In this document: positions 1 to 9,088 of the stretch, piece by piece
Position numbering within the stretch: position 1 is the first letter of the stretch
How the letters are laid out: every line of letters begins with the position of its first letter
Origin: Verrucomicrobiota bacterium
Lineage (GTDB): Bacteria; Verrucomicrobiota; Verrucomicrobiia; CAIQCK01
NCBI GenBank assembly: GCA_016235595.1
Contig: JACRJX010000040.1
Span: forward strand, 186,001 to 250,000
Length of the DNA: 64,000 nt
Reading direction: 5' to 3'
Translations under genes and position numbers: made by a program
Notes under the pieces: generated by a model
Databases searched by the model: none
Told to the model about the DNA's origin: nothing
What the model saw: only the letters and a program-made list of their open reading frames with translations

Positions 1-1
1 A

Positions 2-178
2 CTGCCGAGCGGCTACGGCGCGCGCCACGAAGCTGCCGCAGGCATCACCGCCAGCACCAACGCCATCGCCATCGTGATCAGCGAGTCCACGCGCCAGGTC
101 AGCGTGTTCCGCAAGGGTGCCATGATCACCGCGCTCGATACCAAGGGCCAGAGCAAGGCCAACAACCTCAGCCGATGA
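2..178 (+). CDS. Diadenylate cyclase (DAC/DisA_N domain), C-terminal end only
   Basis: This is the last 58 codons of a gene that enters from the left edge. The visible protein contains GARHEAAAGIT followed by AIAIVISEST, the conserved block of DisA_N/CdaA diadenylate cyclases, which make cyclic di-AMP from two ATP. The usual RHR motif reads RHE here. The N-terminal membrane helices and the DGA motif expected in CdaA lie outside the window, so the subtype cannot be told. The stop codon TGA overlaps the next gene's ATG (ATGA), so the two are probably translationally coupled. The family call is firm; the symbol is left blank because the subtype is unseen. Confidence 0.8.
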   Translation: MPSGYGARHEAAAGITASTNAIAIVISESTRQVSVFRKGAMITALDTKGQSKANNLSR

Positions 179-1311
179 GCGAAACCCTCCTGATCGTTGC
201 CGACAGCGAGCGCGACGCCGACATGCTCTACGCCACGGGCATGTTCGCGCCCGACGCGTTCATTTATTTCCGTCACCGCGGCAAAAGCAGTGTCGTCATG
301 AGCGACCTGGAGATTGACCGCGCCAGACACGAAGCGCGTGTGGACGAAGTCATCTCCATGAGCGACGTTGACAGGCCGATTGAAAAGCGGCTCGGTCACG
401 CGAGATTCGCCGACACCATCGCCGCGATCTTTCGCCAACGGCGCATCACCACCGCTCGAGTGCCGGCACACTTCTCCCTCATCCATGCCGAACAACTCCG
501 CAAACACGGCATTCGCGTCTGGACCGACCACAAGCCAATCTTCCCCCAACGTGAGATCAAGCGTCGCGACGAGGTAAAAGCCATCGAGCGAGCGCTGCGC
601 ACCACCGAGGCCGGCCTTGCCGCCGGCATCGGCATGATTCGCGCTGCGCGCATCGGCAAAGGCGGCCGGCTCATGCTTGGCGGTTCTGTGCTCACCAGCG
701 AGCGCGTCCGCGCTGAGATTGACACCGCCATGATCCGTCTCGGCGGCATCGGCGCCCACACCATCGTCGCCGGCGGCGGGCAGGCATGTGACCCGCACGA
801 GCGCGGCAGCGGCCCGCTTTACGCCAACCAAGCCATCATTCTCGATGTTTTCCCGCGCGACGAGCGCACCGGCTACTACGGCGACATGACACGCACGGTC
901 TTGCGAGGCAAAGCCAGCGAGGCGTTGCGCAGGCAGTTCGAGGCAGTCCGCGACGCCCAACAAGTCGCGATCCGGACGGTTCGCGCGGGCATTGACGGGC
1001 ACACGGTCCATCGCGCCGTGCAAAAGGTGTTCGATGAGCGCGGTTTTCACACCGGCGCGTCTCCTGCCAATCGAAAAACCACGCGCCAGCAAGGGTTCTT
1101 CCACGGCACCGGCCACGGGCTCGGCCTTCAAGTCCATGAAGCCCCGCGCATGGGCTCCCTCCCCTGCCGTCTCCGCTCGGGTCATGTTGTCACGGTCGAG
1201 CCGGGCCTCTACTACCCCGGCGTCGGCGGTATCCGCATCGAAGACGTAGTGCTTGTTACAACAAAAGGCTGCCGACGGCTGTCTAACTTTCCGGTTGCGC
1301 TTGAAATCTGA
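175..1311 (+). CDS. M24 family metallopeptidase (Xaa-Pro aminopeptidase-like)
   Basis: This 378-residue cytoplasmic protein has the creatinase/aminopeptidase-P layout: a divergent N-terminal domain (about 1-130) and a pita-bread catalytic domain (about 135-370). The five metal ligands of M24 peptidases are all visible: D224 (in ILDVFP), D237 (in YYGDMTR), H314 (in GTGHGLG), E342 (in VEPG) and E356 (in IRIED). It should therefore be a dinuclear-metal peptidase removing residues next to proline, although M24 members also include non-proline-specific and other hydrolases. The start overlaps the stop of the diadenylate cyclase gene. No signal peptide is seen. Confidence 0.85.
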   Translation: MSETLLIVADSERDADMLYATGMFAPDAFIYFRHRGKSSVVMSDLEIDRARHEARVDEVISMSDVDRPIEKRLGHARFADTIAAIFRQRRITTARVPAHFSLIHAEQLRKHGIRVWTDHKPIFPQREIKRRDEVKAIERALRTTEAGLAAGIGMIRAARIGKGGRLMLGGSVLTSERVRAEIDTAMIRLGGIGAHTIVAGGGQACDPHERGSGPLYANQAIILDVFPRDERTGYYGDMTRTVLRGKASEALRRQFEAVRDAQQVAIRTVRAGIDGHTVHRAVQKVFDERGFHTGASPANRKTTRQQGFFHGTGHGLGLQVHEAPRMGSLPCRLRSGHVVTVEPGLYYPGVGGIRIEDVVLVTTKGCRRLSNFPVALEI

Positions 1312-1356
1312 AGCATCGCCGCTATTTTCAAGCGCGCGGAAAGGATAGATAAGACT

Positions 1357-2046
1357 ATGTTTTTTTACGACGCAACAAGCTGGATGTTCTTCATCCCGTG
1401 CTTGCTCATCACGATCTGGAGTCAGTGGAAGCTGCGCTCAACCTACGCGAGGTATTCGCAGGTCGGGTCAACCAGCGGTCTCACCGGCTCGGAGGTTGCG
1501 CGGCATATTTTGAGCCAGGAAGGTCTCGCGCAGGTGCCCGTGGAGGAAGTCGAAGGCCAACTGAGCGACCACTATGACCCGCAGTCGCGAGTCGTCCGCC
1601 TTTCCTCGGACATCTACCATGGCACGTCGCTGGCCGCTCTCGGCGTCGCGGCCCATGAATGCGGCCATGCCATTCAGCACAAGAAGGCGTATGCCCCGTT
1701 GCACATCCGCATGGCCATCGTGCCGCTGACCAACTTCGCATCCGGGGTCGCGCCGCTGTTGGTGTTCGCTGGCTTCTTCATCCCAACGGCGTTCAAAGTG
1801 CTTCTGGACATCGCGATCATGCTGTTTGCGGTATGCGTGGTTTTCCAACTCATCACGCTGCCGGTGGAATACAACGCCAGCCGTCGGGCCAAGGAACGTC
1901 TCAGCACATTGGGCATCCTGGTTGGCGATGAACCTGTGGGCGTGAAGCGCGTGCTAAACGCCGCCGCCCTGACCTACGTCGCCGGTTTGCTCGTGGCTGT
2001 GCTGGAGTTGTTGCGGCTGGTGGTGATTCGCGACAGCCGCGACTAA
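1357..2046 (+). CDS. YugP-type membrane zinc metallopeptidase
   Basis: The 229-residue protein starts with a membrane segment (about residues 9-25) and has two to three further hydrophobic helices between 118 and 225. The motif HECGH at 100-104 is the HExxH zinc site, followed by AIQH as in the YugP family (Pfam Zn_peptidase_2). Substrates of this family are poorly known; a role in envelope protein turnover is only an inference. A GGAAAGGA-type ribosome binding site precedes the ATG. The next gene starts 3 bp after the stop, which suggests one transcript. Confidence 0.85.
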   Translation: MFFYDATSWMFFIPCLLITIWSQWKLRSTYARYSQVGSTSGLTGSEVARHILSQEGLAQVPVEEVEGQLSDHYDPQSRVVRLSSDIYHGTSLAALGVAAHECGHAIQHKKAYAPLHIRMAIVPLTNFASGVAPLLVFAGFFIPTAFKVLLDIAIMLFAVCVVFQLITLPVEYNASRRAKERLSTLGILVGDEPVGVKRVLNAAALTYVAGLLVAVLELLRLVVIRDSRD

Positions 2047-2049
2047 CGC

Positions 2050-3429
2050 ATGAGACCGCGCTGGACCAGAACAATCAGCGACAACCCCGGCCTTCACGTC
2101 GGGGTTGTTCGTTTGGCGGCCCGGCTGGCCGCCGTTTCGTTCGCCATCGGCACGGTCTTCGCGGCAGAAGACACGCTCATCGTCATCACGCCCCACTGGG
2201 AAGGCATCAAGCGGGAATACGAGCGCGCTTTCAGCGACTGGCACAAACGCCATTACGGGACGCCGGTGACGGTTGACTGGCGCGACGTGGGCGGGACCAG
2301 CGACCTGGTGCGCTACGTGGACAGCCGATTCGCCGCCAACCCCAACGGTGGCGACCTTGACATCGCATGGGGTGGCGGGATGGACCCCTATTTCGAGTTG
2401 CAGAAGAAACGCCGCCTCATTCGTCACGATCCGCCGGCGAAGACGCTCGCGCGGATCCCCGCCGAGGCCGGCGGCGTGCCCATGTTCGACCCGGCGCATG
2501 AGTGGTTCGGCACCGCGATTTCCACCTTCGGCATCTGCGCCAACAAGCGGGTGATCGAGCGGATGAAACTGCCGCCGGTGCAACGCTGGTCCGATCTCTG
2601 CCGGCCCGAACTGCTCGGATGGGTCGGCGGCGGCGATTTGCGCAAGACCGGCAGCATTCACATGTCGTTCGAGCTTATCCTCCAGGCCTACGGCTGGGAA
2701 CGCGGCTGGCAAACCATCACGCGGATGTGCGCCAACACGCGGAACTTCCACAGCACCGCCCCGACGACCGTGAAGGAAGCCAGTCTTGGCAACGTGGCCT
2801 ATGCGATGGCGATTGATTTCTATGCGCTGATGCAGGTCGGTCGCGAAGGCGCGGAGAACATGGCTTACCTCCAGCCACCCGAGGTCATTGCGTTCAATCC
2901 CGACTGCGTCGGCATCTTCCGCGGCGCGCCTCACCGCCAGATCGCAGAGCGGTTTGTGGACTATCTGCTGAGTGACGAAGGCCAGTCGCTCTGGATGATT
3001 CCCCGAGGCCAGCCCGGCGGCGCGCGCAATTTCAACATCGAGCGGATGTGCATTGTGCCGGCGCTCTACCAGAAATTGCGGGGCGTCACCCTCGTCCCGG
3101 TAAACCCGTTTGAGTTGCCTGTCGCTTTCCGTTACGATCCCAAGAAAGGCGGCGACCGCTGGCAGATCGTCAACGACTTGTTCGGCGCGTGCATCATTGA
3201 CGTGCATCGGGAGCTTGTCGCCGCGTGGCGCGCCACAATCGCGCGCGGCCGGTGTGACGACCCGGTGGCCATTGCGGAGTTGGCCAGCCTGCCGCTGAAT
3301 GAAGATGAGGTCATGAAGCTGTCCGCCGGAAAATGGAAAGACCCGCTCATGCGAACACGCAAGAGCATCGAATGGCAGGTCTGGGCGCGAGACAAGTTCC
3401 GTCGCATCGCCGCAACAACAACGAAATGA
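2050..3429 (+). CDS. ABC transporter substrate-binding protein (ferric/2-aminoethylphosphonate-type)
   Basis: A 459-residue periplasmic-binding-protein-like product with an N-terminal signal region ending near residue 37. The middle section (IVITPHWEGI, DIAWGGGMDPYF, GTAISTFGICANK) resembles type-2 binding proteins of the FbpA/PotD class that deliver iron(III), polyamines or similar ligands. It is longer than the usual 330-370 residues because of an extra C-terminal part of about 90 residues. Its stop overlaps the ATG of an ABC ATPase, and a fused permease follows, so all three parts of one importer are present. The ligand cannot be read from sequence. Confidence 0.8.
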   Translation: MRPRWTRTISDNPGLHVGVVRLAARLAAVSFAIGTVFAAEDTLIVITPHWEGIKREYERAFSDWHKRHYGTPVTVDWRDVGGTSDLVRYVDSRFAANPNGGDLDIAWGGGMDPYFELQKKRRLIRHDPPAKTLARIPAEAGGVPMFDPAHEWFGTAISTFGICANKRVIERMKLPPVQRWSDLCRPELLGWVGGGDLRKTGSIHMSFELILQAYGWERGWQTITRMCANTRNFHSTAPTTVKEASLGNVAYAMAIDFYALMQVGREGAENMAYLQPPEVIAFNPDCVGIFRGAPHRQIAERFVDYLLSDEGQSLWMIPRGQPGGARNFNIERMCIVPALYQKLRGVTLVPVNPFELPVAFRYDPKKGGDRWQIVNDLFGACIIDVHRELVAAWRATIARGRCDDPVAIAELASLPLNEDEVMKLSAGKWKDPLMRTRKSIEWQVWARDKFRRIAATTTK

Positions 3430-4481
3430 AGGTTTCCATCCAAGGAGTCAGCAAGAGCTTCGACCAGATCGTCGCCGTGGACGACGTGACGTTCGACATC
3501 CGCGACGGCGAGCTGTTCTTCCTGCTCGGGCCAAGCGGCTGCGGCAAGACCACCGTCCTGCGGCTCATTGCCGGTTTTTACGCCCCCGGCGCCGGTGATG
3601 TCCTCTTCGACGGCCAGTCCGTCAACAACGTGCCACCCAACCGCCGCAACACCGGTATGGTGTTTCAAAACTACGCGCTCTGGCCGCACATGACCGTAGC
3701 CGAGAACGTCGCTTACGGCCTCGACGTGCGTGGCGTATCGCGCGCCGAGAAGCAACGCCGCGTCCGCGACGCCCTCGCCATCGTTCGCATGAGCGAGCTG
3801 GCCGATCGTTCCCCCACGCAACTCAGCGGCGGACAGCAGCAGCGCGTCGCGCTCGCCCGCGCACTCGTCATCAATCCCGGCATTCTGCTCCTTGACGAGC
3901 CACTCTCGAATCTCGATGCCAAGCTGCGGCTGGAAACACGCGAGGAAATCACCCGCATTCACAGCGAGACACGGCAAACGATGCTCTACGTCACGCACGA
4001 CCAGAAGGAAGCACTCTCGATGGCCGACCGCGTCGGCATCATGAACGCCGGCCGGCTCGTGCAGGTGGGCACGCCGCATGAAATCTATCGCACGCCGAAC
4101 AGTCGTTTCGTCGCTGACTTTATTGGCGAGATGAACTTCATCGAAGGCAGGGTCGAGCACGCTGCCAACGGCGAGATTGCCGTCGCCACGGCCTACGGCG
4201 TCCTCGTCGTCCACGGCAACGGCTTCCAGCCTGGTCAAACCGTCACCTGCGGCATCCGCCCTGAAGCTCTCACCCCGACGCGCGACGGCGGCACTCGCAA
4301 TCTGATTCACGCCACCGTCCAACGCGCCACCTATCTCGGCGAGATCGAGCACTATACACTCACACTGTCTGACGGTCGCTCGTTGCGCGCGCTGGAAACC
4401 AATCCCGACGTCGTCCGCCGCTTCGGTGAAAAACTGACGCTGACCGTCCGTCCGGAAGACATCATCCTGCTGATCCAGTGA
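3426..4481 (+). CDS. ABC transporter ATP-binding protein (FbpC/PotA-like)
   Basis: The 351-residue ATPase carries Walker A GPSGCGKT (35-42), the Q-loop glutamine at 81, the LSGGQ signature at 133-137, Walker B ILLLDEP (153-159) and the H-loop H191. A C-terminal TOBE-like domain (about 240-350) is typical of the FbpC/PotA/MalK group. I chose the ATG at 3426, which overlaps the upstream stop as ATGA; the open frame extends further left, but only into the binding-protein gene. It powers the importer formed with the genes on either side. Confidence 0.93.
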   Translation: MKVSIQGVSKSFDQIVAVDDVTFDIRDGELFFLLGPSGCGKTTVLRLIAGFYAPGAGDVLFDGQSVNNVPPNRRNTGMVFQNYALWPHMTVAENVAYGLDVRGVSRAEKQRRVRDALAIVRMSELADRSPTQLSGGQQQRVALARALVINPGILLLDEPLSNLDAKLRLETREEITRIHSETRQTMLYVTHDQKEALSMADRVGIMNAGRLVQVGTPHEIYRTPNSRFVADFIGEMNFIEGRVEHAANGEIAVATAYGVLVVHGNGFQPGQTVTCGIRPEALTPTRDGGTRNLIHATVQRATYLGEIEHYTLTLSDGRSLRALETNPDVVRRFGEKLTLTVRPEDIILLIQ

Positions 4482-6241
4482 ACGCTCCACGCTCCACGCC
4501 CCGCCCCTCACGCATCGCGCCGGCTACCGCTGCGTCGTTGGTTCTCCTTATCGTTTTTTTCGGCCTCTTCCTTTTTTATCCGCTTGGCTACATGTTCAAG
4601 GCCGCATTCTGGCCGGCTGGCGGATTCACGATCGAGTTCTTTCGACTGTTCTTCAACAGCCCGTTCCAGCTCGAATGCCTCCGCAACAGTTTCATGCTCG
4701 GGATCGTCATCACGGTGTTGACGACGATCATCACCCTGCCCGTGGCACATTGGTTCTCACGCTACAGTTTTCCCGGCAAGGCTCTCCTGAGCGGCCTGCT
4801 GCTGGTGCCCATGATCATGCCGCCGTTCGTCGGCGCCATCGGCGTCAAGCAAGTCTTCGCCCGTTTTGGCTCGCTGAACCTGCTGCTCGACAAGTTCGGC
4901 CTCGTGCCAATTGAGAACGGCATTGACTGGCTTGGCGCGGGCGGTTTTTGGGGTGTCGTCATCCTCGGCGTGTTGCATGTCTATCCGATCATGTTCCTCA
5001 ACGTCACCGCCGCGATGGCCAACGTGGACCCAACGCTTCGTGAGGCGGCGGAGAACCTCGGCGCGCGCGGGTGGCGGCTGTTTCGCACCATCACACTGCC
5101 ACTGGTGATGCCCGGCTACTTCGCCGGCGCGATCATCGTGTTTATCTTCGCCTTTACCGACCTCGGTACGCCGCTGCTCATCGGTTACAACCGTGTCGTC
5201 GCCGTGCAGATTTTTGACAAGATCGTCGAGGTCGGTACGAACCCATTTGCCTACACGCTGGTGCTGCTTGTCTTGCTCATTACGTTCATTCTGTTCCTTG
5301 TCTCCAAGTGGATCACCGGCGAGAAAGGCTACCAGATGATGGCGCGAGGCCACACCGCCGGCGCCGAGACCCAGGCACCGCCGCGCCTCCGTTGGATGAT
5401 TTATACAGGCACCGTCGCGCTGGTCCTTGTTTCGCTGCTGCCGCACGCGAGCGTCGTCGCTCAATCCTTCGCGTCACACTGGTTCATGAGCATCCTGCCG
5501 GACCAAGTGACGGCGCAATACTACGGCGAGATATTCCGCCATCCGCTGACGCTCTCCTCCATCCGCAACAGTCTCTTCTTCTCGTCGCTGAGCGCGTTTC
5601 TCGACCTGATCCTCGGCGTGATGATCGCCTGGCTGCTGACCCGCCGCCGCGTGCCCTGCGCAAACCTGCTCGATGCGATCGCCATGTTGCCACTGGCGTT
5701 GCCGGGTATCGTGCTCGCATTCGGTTACGTCGCCGGTTTCAACATTCCAGTGGACCCCAAACATCCGCCGTCGGCGTGGTATCAATGGCTGCACGATTTC
5801 ATCGACCCGTCAGCCAATCCTACCGTGCTCATCATCATCAGTTACTCGGTGCGACGCCTCCCCTACATTGTCCGAGCAGCCGTCGCGGGTCTTCAGCAAA
5901 CCAGCGTGACGCTTGAAGAAGCATCTCTCAACCTCGGCGCATCGCCCCTGCGCACGATGCGGAAGATCACGCTGCCCCTAGTGATGGCGAACTTGATCGC
6001 CGGCACGATTCTGACATTCTCCTTCGCCATGCTCGAGGTCAGTGACAGTCTTATCCTCGCGATGAAGGAAGCCTACTTCCCCATCACCAAAGCCATCTAT
6101 CAACTCATCGGCCGTGTGGACCCGAGCGCGCCGTCGGTGGCCTGCGCGCTCGGCGTGCTCGGCATGGTGCTGCTGGCCGCGAGCCTGCTCATCGCCAGCA
6201 GAACCCTTGGCAAGAGGATGGGCCAATTATTCCGCGCCTGA
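4478..6241 (+). CDS. ABC transporter permease, two fused BPD_transp_1 domains (FbpB-like)
   Basis: A 587-residue inner-membrane protein with about 12 hydrophobic helices. Two copies of the EAA loop that contacts the ATPase are visible: EAAENLGARG near residue 189 and EEASLNLGAS near residue 481, each followed by ITLPLVM. This shows a tandem fusion of two permease domains, as in FbpB/SfuB of ferric iron importers. Translation starts at a GTG overlapping the ATPase stop codon. With the two preceding genes it forms a complete importer. Confidence 0.92.
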   Translation: MNAPRSTPRPSRIAPATAASLVLLIVFFGLFLFYPLGYMFKAAFWPAGGFTIEFFRLFFNSPFQLECLRNSFMLGIVITVLTTIITLPVAHWFSRYSFPGKALLSGLLLVPMIMPPFVGAIGVKQVFARFGSLNLLLDKFGLVPIENGIDWLGAGGFWGVVILGVLHVYPIMFLNVTAAMANVDPTLREAAENLGARGWRLFRTITLPLVMPGYFAGAIIVFIFAFTDLGTPLLIGYNRVVAVQIFDKIVEVGTNPFAYTLVLLVLLITFILFLVSKWITGEKGYQMMARGHTAGAETQAPPRLRWMIYTGTVALVLVSLLPHASVVAQSFASHWFMSILPDQVTAQYYGEIFRHPLTLSSIRNSLFFSSLSAFLDLILGVMIAWLLTRRRVPCANLLDAIAMLPLALPGIVLAFGYVAGFNIPVDPKHPPSAWYQWLHDFIDPSANPTVLIIISYSVRRLPYIVRAAVAGLQQTSVTLEEASLNLGASPLRTMRKITLPLVMANLIAGTILTFSFAMLEVSDSLILAMKEAYFPITKAIYQLIGRVDPSAPSVACALGVLGMVLLAASLLIASRTLGKRMGQLFRA

Positions 6242-6256
6242 GCACCTGAAACCAAC

Positions 6257-6811
6257 ATGACAACACCCCGTGTCCATCCCGACGTTGAGCGCGTTTTGAT
6301 CACTGAAGCGCGCATCCACCGCCGCATCGCCGCGCTCGCTCGCGACATCGGCAAGCACTACGGCGACGCCGAGGTCACGGTTATTACCGTGCTCAATGGC
6401 AGCATGGTATTCCTCGGCGAACTACTGCACCGGCTGCCCATGCCGACCCGTCTGGACAGCGTCGTCGCGCGAAGCTATGGCGCGGGCACCAAATCCAGCG
6501 GCCGCATTCGTATTTCGCGGCAATGGCAACTGCCGCTCAAAGGCCAGCACGTGCTGCTGGTGGACGACATCTTTGACACAGGCCTCACGCTGAAACGGAT
6601 CTGCGACCACATGCGCCGCGAGCACCCCGCCAGCCTGCGCCTCTGTGTGTTGCTCGATAAACCCACGCGCCGCGTCGTGGACCTCCAACCGGATTTCGTC
6701 GGCTTCACCATCCCCGACCAGTTCGTTGTTGGTTACGGCCTCGACTTCGCCGAACGCTACCGCAACCTCCCCTACATCGCCGTGCTGAAACCACAGATAT
6801 ACCGCGCGTGA
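6257..6811 (+). CDS. hpt: Hypoxanthine phosphoribosyltransferase
   Basis: A 184-residue type I phosphoribosyltransferase that salvages hypoxanthine or guanine with PRPP. The PRPP loop VLLVDDIFDTGLT is at 99-111; the VLNGSMVF loop near 45-52 and the C-terminal FVVGYGLDFAERYRNLPYI segment are specific to hypoxanthine/guanine enzymes rather than other PRTases. The length is normal. It starts 15 bp after the permease gene and may share its transcript. Confidence 0.93.
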   Translation: MTTPRVHPDVERVLITEARIHRRIAALARDIGKHYGDAEVTVITVLNGSMVFLGELLHRLPMPTRLDSVVARSYGAGTKSSGRIRISRQWQLPLKGQHVLLVDDIFDTGLTLKRICDHMRREHPASLRLCVLLDKPTRRVVDLQPDFVGFTIPDQFVVGYGLDFAERYRNLPYIAVLKPQIYRA

Positions 6812-6875
6812 CGGTGGCCGGAAACGGTGGCAATCCACTAAACGCGCTCATGCAAGAACACTTCAATTACAGGAG

Positions 6876-8291
6876 ATGATGAGAATGAGTTCAAAACTGT
6901 TCAGAACATTTGGCTTCTGCTGCATTGCGTTCTCTTTGATCGCGGGCGGCGTGTCACTTCGCGCCGAAGTCGCCAAAGAGGCGGTCAAGTTCAAGGACGG
7001 CGACCGTGTCTGTTTCATCGGCGACAGTATTACGCACGGCGGCGGTTTCGGTTACCACAGCCAGATTGTCCTCTTCTACACCACGCGCTTCCCACAAATG
7101 CGCATCGGCTACTGGAACTGCGGAATATCCGGCGACAGCGCTGCGGGCGCGATCAAACGCTACGACTGGGACATCGCGCCCCACAAACCGACCGTCGCGA
7201 CCATCATGCTCGGCATGAACGACGTCAGTCGCGGCCTCTACGCGATGGAAACTTCCGGTTCGAAGATTGAGGGCCGGCGCCAGGGGGCCATCGAAAACCA
7301 CGTCGCGAAGATGGCCGAGCTTGCTGAACTTCTCGCCAAGGACGGCGCCAAACTCATCTTCATTACACCGTCCATCTACGACCAGACCGGCACTCAAAAG
7401 ACCGAGAACCTCTTTGGCGTGAACTTCGCACTCGGAACCTGCGGCTACGAAGCCCGCAAGCTGGCATCCAAATACAACGCCGGCGTCGCGGAGTTCCATC
7501 TGCTCCTGAGCAGGCTCAACGCGGTGGGTCAGGCGAAAGACCCGAACTTCACCATCATCGGCCCCGACAGAGTGCATCCCGGCGCGCCCGGCCACCTCGT
7601 CATGGCCTACGCATTTCTCAAAGCGCAGGGCATGGGGCATTGCGTTTCGCTTGTCGAAATCAATGCCGCCAAAAAAGAACTCTCAAAGAAGGAAAACTGT
7701 TCCGTCGAAAACCTCCAGTTCAAGGACACAGCCATTTCCTTCGACTGTCTGGAGAAGGCCCTACCCTTCCCTGTTGAAAACGGAGCCAAGCCAGCCTTGG
7801 ACATCATCCCCTTCACCCAAGACCTCAATCAGGAATTGCTCAAGGTCAACGGCCTGAACGCCGGCGACTACGAACTGCTGATAGATGGCCAGAGCGTTTT
7901 GAAGCGATCCGCTGACGAATTCAAACAAGGGGTCAATCTCGCGACCGTGGCCGAAACGCCTCAATACAAGCAGGCCATGCAAGTGCTCTCTGACCTAAAA
8001 ACACGCGCCGACATCTACTCCTCCAAACTCAGGACTTTTGCCGCTGTCAGGCTCTTCATTCTCTCCAAGCTCAAGGACCGAAGCCCCGAGGCTGAGAAAA
8101 AGGCGCTTGAGGAGAGTCTTGAGAAAAGCAAAAGGACCAACTTCACCTACGGGGTCATGCAGGTTCAGTCCTACATGAAATACGTCCCCGACGAAGCGAA
8201 GTTCCAGAAGGCAGCCGACGAGCTTCTCGAAAAAGCCTATTCAGAGAACCAGCCCAAGAACCACCGCTTCGAACTCAAGAGAGTCCAGTAG
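6876..8291 (+). CDS. Secreted SGNH/GDSL hydrolase with C-terminal helical domain
   Basis: A 471-residue protein with a signal peptide (about 1-30). The SGNH fold shows block I CFIGDSITHG with nucleophile S51, block III GMNDVSR, and block V DRVHPGAPGH with the catalytic Asp/His pair. Residues from about 260 form a charged, largely helical C-terminal region of unknown role. Such proteins often remove acetyl groups from sugars, but no substrate can be assigned. A good ribosome binding site (AGGAG) precedes the ATG. Confidence 0.88.
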   Translation: MMRMSSKLFRTFGFCCIAFSLIAGGVSLRAEVAKEAVKFKDGDRVCFIGDSITHGGGFGYHSQIVLFYTTRFPQMRIGYWNCGISGDSAAGAIKRYDWDIAPHKPTVATIMLGMNDVSRGLYAMETSGSKIEGRRQGAIENHVAKMAELAELLAKDGAKLIFITPSIYDQTGTQKTENLFGVNFALGTCGYEARKLASKYNAGVAEFHLLLSRLNAVGQAKDPNFTIIGPDRVHPGAPGHLVMAYAFLKAQGMGHCVSLVEINAAKKELSKKENCSVENLQFKDTAISFDCLEKALPFPVENGAKPALDIIPFTQDLNQELLKVNGLNAGDYELLIDGQSVLKRSADEFKQGVNLATVAETPQYKQAMQVLSDLKTRADIYSSKLRTFAAVRLFILSKLKDRSPEAEKKALEESLEKSKRTNFTYGVMQVQSYMKYVPDEAKFQKAADELLEKAYSENQPKNHRFELKRVQ

Positions 8292-8293
8292 TT

Positions 8294-8310
8294 CCTGCGC
8301 CTGACGCAGG
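8294..8310. terminator. Small hairpin between convergent genes
   Basis: CCTGCG (8294-8299) and CGCAGG (8305-8310) form a 6-bp stem with a 5-base loop, located exactly between two convergent stop codons (8291 and 8324). There is no strong T-run on either side, so it would be a weak intrinsic terminator at best. Confidence 0.35.
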
Positions 8311-8323
8311 TGTCCTTCGACCA

Positions 8324-9088
8324 TCAATCCGCCGTTTGTCTATTGGACGAAGCCGCCAGCAATGCGCAGCCGACAGCGGCGACAAGTTGGGGCTGTTCCG
8401 GCACAACCAGATCAAGACCAAGTTCGTGCTCGATCAGCCGCCGCAAACACGAGTTCAGCGCGACACCGCCGCAGAACACGACTTCGCCGTCCATCGGCAC
8501 TCGCCTCAGCATGGCCGCGACGCGTTGAGCAACCGTGCGATGCAATCCGGCCGCCAGGCCATCCCGTGGGATGCCGCGTGCCACGAGCGACACGACCTCC
8601 GACTCGGCAAAGACCGCGCACATCGGGCTGACCTTCTGTTCCGCCGACGCGCGGGCGGCGGCGGTGACAAAATCCTCCATCGAGAAAGACAACGCGGTGG
8701 CCATGATTTCCAAAAACCGGCCCGTGCCTGCCGCGCACTTGTCGTTCATCTCGAACTTGGCAACCATTCCCCGCGAATCGAGCGCGACAGCCTTCGTGTC
8801 CTGTCCACCGACATCCAGCACAGCGCGCGCGGCCGGCGCGAAGAACCGGCTCCCGACGGCCACCGCCTTGATTTCCGTCACGACAGTGCATGGCTGGTAT
8901 TGCTTGAACAGGTGCCGGCCGTAGCCCGTGGCGAAGAGGACGTCATAGGCGAGGCCGTCGAGAAGGCCGCGGCACACTTCGATGGGATCGTGCGAGTTGT
9001 AGGTGATTCGCTGGCCGGCCAGGCGGCCCTGTTCCATGACTGCGACCTTGACGGTCCGCGAGCCGATGTCGATGCCCGCCGCTCGCAT
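8324..9088 (-). CDS. BadF/BadG/HgdC-type activase of a double-cubane reductase
   Basis: A 254-residue ASKHA-fold ATPase that drives ATP-dependent electron transfer to a partner reductase. GIDIGSRTVKVAV at the N-terminus is the phosphate-1 loop, and LDVGGQDTK near 91-99 is the second phosphate loop. C118 (in NDKCAAGTG) and C157 (in SPMCAVFAE) are the cysteines that hold the [4Fe-4S] cluster at the dimer interface. The ATG at 9088 is chosen because the homologous sequence begins there; the upstream open frame only reads through the neighbouring gene. It overlaps the reductase stop (TGATG). Confidence 0.92.
   Translation of the reverse strand: MRAAGIDIGSRTVKVAVMEQGRLAGQRITYNSHDPIEVCRGLLDGLAYDVLFATGYGRHLFKQYQPCTVVTEIKAVAVGSRFFAPAARAVLDVGGQDTKAVALDSRGMVAKFEMNDKCAAGTGRFLEIMATALSFSMEDFVTAAARASAEQKVSPMCAVFAESEVVSLVARGIPRDGLAAGLHRTVAQRVAAMLRRVPMDGEVVFCGGVALNSCLRRLIEHELGLDLVVPEQPQLVAAVGCALLAASSNRQTAD

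Noticed and set aside
13..1185. A 390-codon open frame on the minus strand opposite the M24 peptidase gene
   Set aside because: It is antisense to a gene with complete M24 active-site residues; its length comes from high GC, and its product is low-complexity A/R/G-rich text.
3132..4511. A 459-codon minus-strand frame under the ABC ATPase
   Set aside because: The plus strand has full ATPase motifs in the same interval; the antisense product has no domain.
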